Part shown: piece by piece, positions 13,506 to 15,117 of the stretch
Layout: every line of letters begins with the position of its first letter
Numbering within the stretch: the stretch's first letter is position 1
Assembly (NCBI GenBank): GCA_018662075.1
Contig: JABJGX010000025.1
Coordinates: 1-15,117 of the forward strand
DNA length: 15,117 nucleotides
Direction of reading: 5' to 3'
Source of the DNA: Candidatus Peregrinibacteria bacterium
GTDB lineage: Bacteria; Patescibacteriota; Gracilibacteria; Peribacterales; Peribacteraceae
Notes under the pieces: generated by a model
Told to the model about the DNA's origin: nothing
Database searches by the model: none
The model's input: the letters and a program-made list of their open reading frames with translations, nothing else
Translations under genes and position numbers: made by a program

Positions 13506-13984
13506 GCCCAGTGTAACAGCGCTTGTCGTTGTTTCCTTCTGCAGTCTAGATTTCCAGGTTCACAGTTCTTTTTTATTTGAGCAATGTGGCGGGTCATTGC
13601 TTTCCAACGCCGTATTTGTCGCTCGTCATCATCAAACCGTCTACCCATATAGTAGCGACAGTACCACTGGAACCAACCTCTCGGATCTGCTGGGTGAATC
13701 CACCCTTTCGACTGCCAATACAAAAGTGGTTTACTAGCATTTATTCCGAAAAAGTTGAGACTAGGGTCATGAAACTTATGACAAAGCTTTGCTTTCACAA
13801 ACCAAGATTTAGGAAATTCATTCTTGCAGTCCGTCATGTACTTTCCACCAAATACTCCTAACTCTAGCATTTGCTGTGGAGTGAGCTCAGGTTTAAATTC
13901 TGAGTGAAAATTCTTCCCAATAGCTTCAGTACAGTAGTACGTGCACTTTTGCATCAGGTCGCTTACGATAACTTTTTTCTTCAT
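13484..13984 (-). CDS. Conserved uncharacterised protein (DPRGWFQWYCRYYMGRR family)
   Basis: A 166-aa soluble protein. I recognise the block LELGVFGGKYMTDC, FPKSWF, SKGWIHPADPRGWFQWYC, RYYMGRR and ALLHWAYDS as a widely conserved protein without assigned function, seen in diverse bacteria and, as far as I recall, also in fungi. It is rich in Trp, Tyr, Arg and Cys and has no membrane segment. An enzyme or nucleic-acid-binding role is possible but not shown. The reading from 14038 adds a hydrophobic stretch that covers the promoter; ATG 13984 is 7 nt after TATCAT and starts the conserved part. Its 3' end overlaps the convergent 87-aa gene. Confidence 0.88.
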   Translation of the reverse strand: MKKKVIVSDLMQKCTYYCTEAIGKNFHSEFKPELTPQQMLELGVFGGKYMTDCKNEFPKSWFVKAKLCHKFHDPSLNFFGINASKPLLYWQSKGWIHPADPRGWFQWYCRYYMGRRFDDDERQIRRWKAMTRHIAQIKKNCEPGNLDCRRKQRQALLHWAYDSRKM

Positions 13985-13991
13985 AGTGAGC

Positions 13992-13997
13992 ATGATA
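13992..13997 (-). promoter_or_regulatory. -10 element of the 166-aa gene, leaderless
   Basis: TATCAT on the minus strand, preceded by TGC (extended -10), ends 7 nt before ATG 13984. TTCTTA at 14020-14015 with a 17-bp spacer is a weak -35. Confidence 0.55.
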
Positions 13998-14076
13998 GCA
14001 AAATGCATACTTAATAAGAACTCACCTGAAAATCCCATGCCCCCACCAATTGCGAGTTTTTGTCTTTAGGAAGATG

Positions 14077-14091
14077 AAAAGTTCTACTTTT
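14077..14091 (-). terminator. Weak terminator-like hairpin after tRNA-Leu
   Basis: On the minus strand, just past the CCA end of the tRNA, AAAAGT-AGA-ACTTTT forms a perfect 6-bp A/T-rich stem with a 3-nt loop whose 3' arm ends in four T. It may end or help process the tRNA transcript. Weak because of low GC. Confidence 0.35.
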
Positions 14092-14096
14092 TTTAA

Positions 14097-14183
14097 TGGT
14101 GCCCAGGAGAAGACTCGAACTTCCACAGGATTGCTCCTACACGCCCCTCAAGCGTGCGCGTCTACCAGTTCCGCCACCTGGGC
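14097..14183 (-). tRNA. tRNA-Leu (anticodon GAG)
   Basis: The minus strand folds as a class II tRNA of 87 nt including an encoded CCA (14099-14097). Acceptor GCCCAGG pairs with CCTGGGC; the D arm holds AACTGGTAGAC; the anticodon stem CACGC/GCGTG is perfect with loop TTGAGGG, anticodon GAG at 14149-14147; a long variable arm (about TAGGAGCAATCCT) marks Leu; the T arm is GGAAG-TTCGAGT-CTTCT. It reads CUC and CUU codons. The 3' CCA is encoded in the genome. Confidence 0.96.
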
Positions 14184-14192
14184 ATAAGACAC

Positions 14193-14222
14193 AAGTTATG
14201 GAGGCAGTATCTGAGGATGCAA
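14193..14222 (-). promoter_or_regulatory. Possible promoter of tRNA-Leu
   Basis: Minus strand: TTGCAT (14222-14217), 18-bp spacer, TAACTT (14198-14193), ending 9 nt before the mature tRNA 5' end. Position is right, but the -10 is a poor match. Confidence 0.35.
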
Positions 14223-14225
14223 TCC

Positions 14226-14268
14226 TGCCACCCATGCCGGCCGAAGCCTCGGCGAAGGCTGGTGGGCA
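14226..14268. repeat. GC-rich palindromic repeat element
   Basis: A 43-bp block far richer in GC than its flanks. It has nested inverted repeats: outer TGCCACC / GGTGGGCA with one bulged base, inner AGCCT-CGGCGA-AGGCT, and overlapping CCGA-AGCC-TCGG. The core (GCCGAAGCCTCGGCGAAGGC) resembles a palindromic repeat that I recall as dispersed in many copies through CPR/Patescibacteria genomes. Only one copy lies in this window, so dispersal here is inference. Confidence 0.5.
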
Positions 14269-14467
14269 AGCACGAGGGAGATTGTACCAATTTCGAGCCC
14301 TGCAGGTAGGGTTTTTGCACGAAAAGTGTCCTCTCTGTAAAATATGGAGAAATATACTTCTTCTCAAATACTTTTTTGTATAAATAATTAGTACAAGTTT
14401 TTAGGCTAATTAAAGCCATTTATAGACATTTGTTCCCTAATAGTAGGTCGCGATAAGTGGTAAAGTT
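14269..14467. other. Gene-free AT-rich spacer
   Basis: No open frame with protein-like composition between the GC-rich repeat and the small-RNA promoter. At 14299-14315 CCCT and AGGG flank a 7-nt loop and are followed by five T, a very weak terminator-like hairpin on the plus strand. Nothing else was recognised. Confidence 0.4.
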
Positions 14468-14476
14468 TGCTATACT
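14468..14476 (+). promoter_or_regulatory. Extended -10 promoter of the candidate small RNA
   Basis: TGC followed by TATACT (14471-14476). The first base of hairpin 1 (14483) falls 7 nt after the -10, exactly where transcription would start. No canonical -35 at 16-18 bp, as is usual when an extended -10 is present. Confidence 0.5.
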
Positions 14477-14482
14477 AATAGT

Positions 14483-14564
14483 GTCAGTTAGTTAAGGAGC
14501 TTGCTCACTAATTGTCTGACAAAAATAAAGTCGTCTAAGGGTTCGTCCCTGGGCGGTTTTATTT
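14483..14564 (+). ncRNA. Candidate small RNA, two hairpins
   Basis: Between an extended -10 and a terminator lies an 82-nt unit made almost only of two stems. Hairpin 1 (14483-14520): GTCAG/CTGAC, TTAGT/ACTAA and GAGC/GCTC all pair by Watson-Crick rules, with two 4-nt bulges and a TT turn. Hairpin 2 (14523-14564): about 18 pairs with one bulge around a TTCGT loop, flanked by AAATAAA and TTTATTT. Start at 14483 would put the whole transcript inside the structure. No open frame with a usable start is present. Not recognised as tmRNA, 6S, RNase P or SRP RNA. The same DNA could instead be only a terminator for the opposing gene plus a chance hairpin. Confidence 0.5.
14523..14564. terminator. Bidirectional intrinsic terminator
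   Basis: A long near-perfect stem (left arm 14523-14541, right arm 14547-14564, one bulged A, several G-T pairs) with loop TTCGT. A-rich and T-rich arms flank a GC-richer middle, so either strand gives a stem followed by a T-rich run: TTTTATTTAT on plus, TTTATTTTT on minus. On the minus strand it lies 13 nt past the stop of the membrane-protein gene and would end its transcript; on the plus strand it would end the candidate small RNA. Confidence 0.8.
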
Positions 14565-14576
14565 ATGTATCCATTT

Positions 14577-15117
14577 TTAACGAAATGCTCTCTGGATCTC
14601 TGCTTTATATTCCAGAGCTTTGGTACAGCTGGGACACGCATCTATAATCCCCTGCACTTCGTCCTCGAGAGTCTGCAGACCCCTAAGGGTAATCTCCTCT
14701 GGCATACGAGTACCTAAAAGCATGTTAGGCGTTAGTTCTGTAAACGTATCTTCTTCTCCTTTGACATACACAGCCGCCCAGTCGTCTAGGTACTGAAGTC
14801 CCCAGTCAGGATGCTGCTGCAGAATATCTATATAGGCATTCGGATCGAGACTGTAATACACCACCGCATGCGTAAAGTTATACTCGCTACTTAGTGCATC
14901 CCATGCAGCTCTACTCTCCCCTGCTTCAATAGCTTCAACTATATAGTCGTAACCGTAATCCAGATTGCGACCGTCGAGGAATACTTTATGACCTCTGAAC
15001 AAGAGCTCTCCTCCTGCGTTGTAGTTGTTAAACATATTTCCTGTGATTCCCTCTGCATGAATAAATTCTGATGCACCAGCAAGTGGAGTGAATGCACCGA
15101 TACCAAACAGATCATCT
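14577..15117 (-). CDS. C-terminal part of a polytopic membrane protein (partial)
   Basis: The frame is open from the right edge of the window to TAA at 14579-14577, giving 179 residues; an internal ATG at 15035 is not the true start because homologous-looking sequence continues upstream (ASEFIHAEGITGN). The stretch GNMFNNYNAGGELLFRG, HKVFLDGRNLDYG and then NFTHAVVYYS and DWGLQYLDDWAAVYVKG matches the soluble C-terminal domain of large membrane proteins of the GT-C glycosyltransferase type, whose usual pattern is NDYxWGGYLI, VFIDGRxDxYG and WxxVYxDDxAVV. The membrane part lies outside the window. Likely role: envelope glycan or lipid-linked sugar transfer, by analogy only. A pair of Cys (ACPSC) lies in the C-terminal extension. 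Confidence 0.8.
   Translation of the reverse strand, partial: DDLFGIGAFTPLAGASEFIHAEGITGNMFNNYNAGGELLFRGHKVFLDGRNLDYGYDYIVEAIEAGESRAAWDALSSEYNFTHAVVYYSLDPNAYIDILQQHPDWGLQYLDDWAAVYVKGEEDTFTELTPNMLLGTRMPEEITLRGLQTLEDEVQGIIDACPSCTKALEYKAEIQRAFR

Noticed and set aside
13985..14038. Longer start for the 166-aa protein with a hydrophobic N-terminus
   Set aside because: The apparent signal-like stretch is promoter DNA; the conserved part starts at ATG 13984, 7 nt after TATCAT.
14096..14419. Open frames on both strands over the tRNA and GC-rich repeat
   Set aside because: They read through a clear tRNA gene and a palindromic repeat; the translations are repeat-derived.
14502..14560. Short leader peptide behind AAGGAG in the small-RNA region
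   Set aside because: The only possible start, TTG at 14501, is 1 nt from the purine run, too close for initiation, and the frame has no protein-like pattern.
1..15117. Alternative genetic code (UGA as glycine or tryptophan)
   Set aside because: Family-conserved proteins end normally, and the DUF1295 gene ends in TGA exactly at its expected C-terminus, with no in-frame TGA in LigA or the other recognised genes.

Overview
The window looks like a compact bacterial chromosome segment, most likely from a Patescibacteria/CPR organism and perhaps near Peribacteria or Peregrinibacteria. This placement is inference. It rests on tightly packed genes with overlapping stop codons, a divergent LigA, many proteins without a recognisable family, almost no Shine-Dalgarno sequences, and a GC-rich palindromic repeat of the kind scattered through CPR genomes. 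Stops are TAA, TAG and at least one TGA (12446-12444), so the standard bacterial code applies and not the Gly-UGA code of Gracilibacteria/Absconditabacteria. No phage, IS or CRISPR array was seen.

Layout. 3-44: probable C-terminal tail of an upstream gene. 77-2185: NAD-dependent DNA ligase (ligA), convergent with a single-domain CheY-like response regulator (2182-2556). Divergent from the regulator is a TMTC-like GT-C membrane glycosyltransferase with TPRs (2631-4418). Converging on that is a two-gene operon read right to left (9327 to 4415): an SF2 helicase/ATPase of 865 aa followed by a 767-aa protein that appears to be a string of degenerate XRE-type helix-turn-helix units. Divergent from this operon is a small secreted basic protein (9447-9791). 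Then on the minus strand come a short RimK-like ATP-grasp ligase (9794-10531), a frameshifted gene remnant (10574-10721), an unrecognised 247-aa protein (10788-11531), and an operon of a DUF1295 membrane protein followed by a SOUL haem-binding-type protein (13220 to 11762). An 87-aa membrane protein (13242-13505) shares a symmetric -10 with that operon. A conserved uncharacterised protein (13484-13984), tRNA-Leu(GAG), a GC-rich repeat, a probable two-hairpin small RNA and the C-terminal part of a polytopic membrane protein (14577 to the window edge) complete the window.

Two things stand out. First, at least eight genes have a TATAAT-like hexamer ending 6-9 nt before the ATG, which predicts leaderless mRNAs as the normal mode of expression here. 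Second, the helicase plus multi-XRE pair is the best candidate for an undescribed system: a motor and a probable multivalent DNA-binding partner made from one promoter. Its function cannot be told from the sequence alone.
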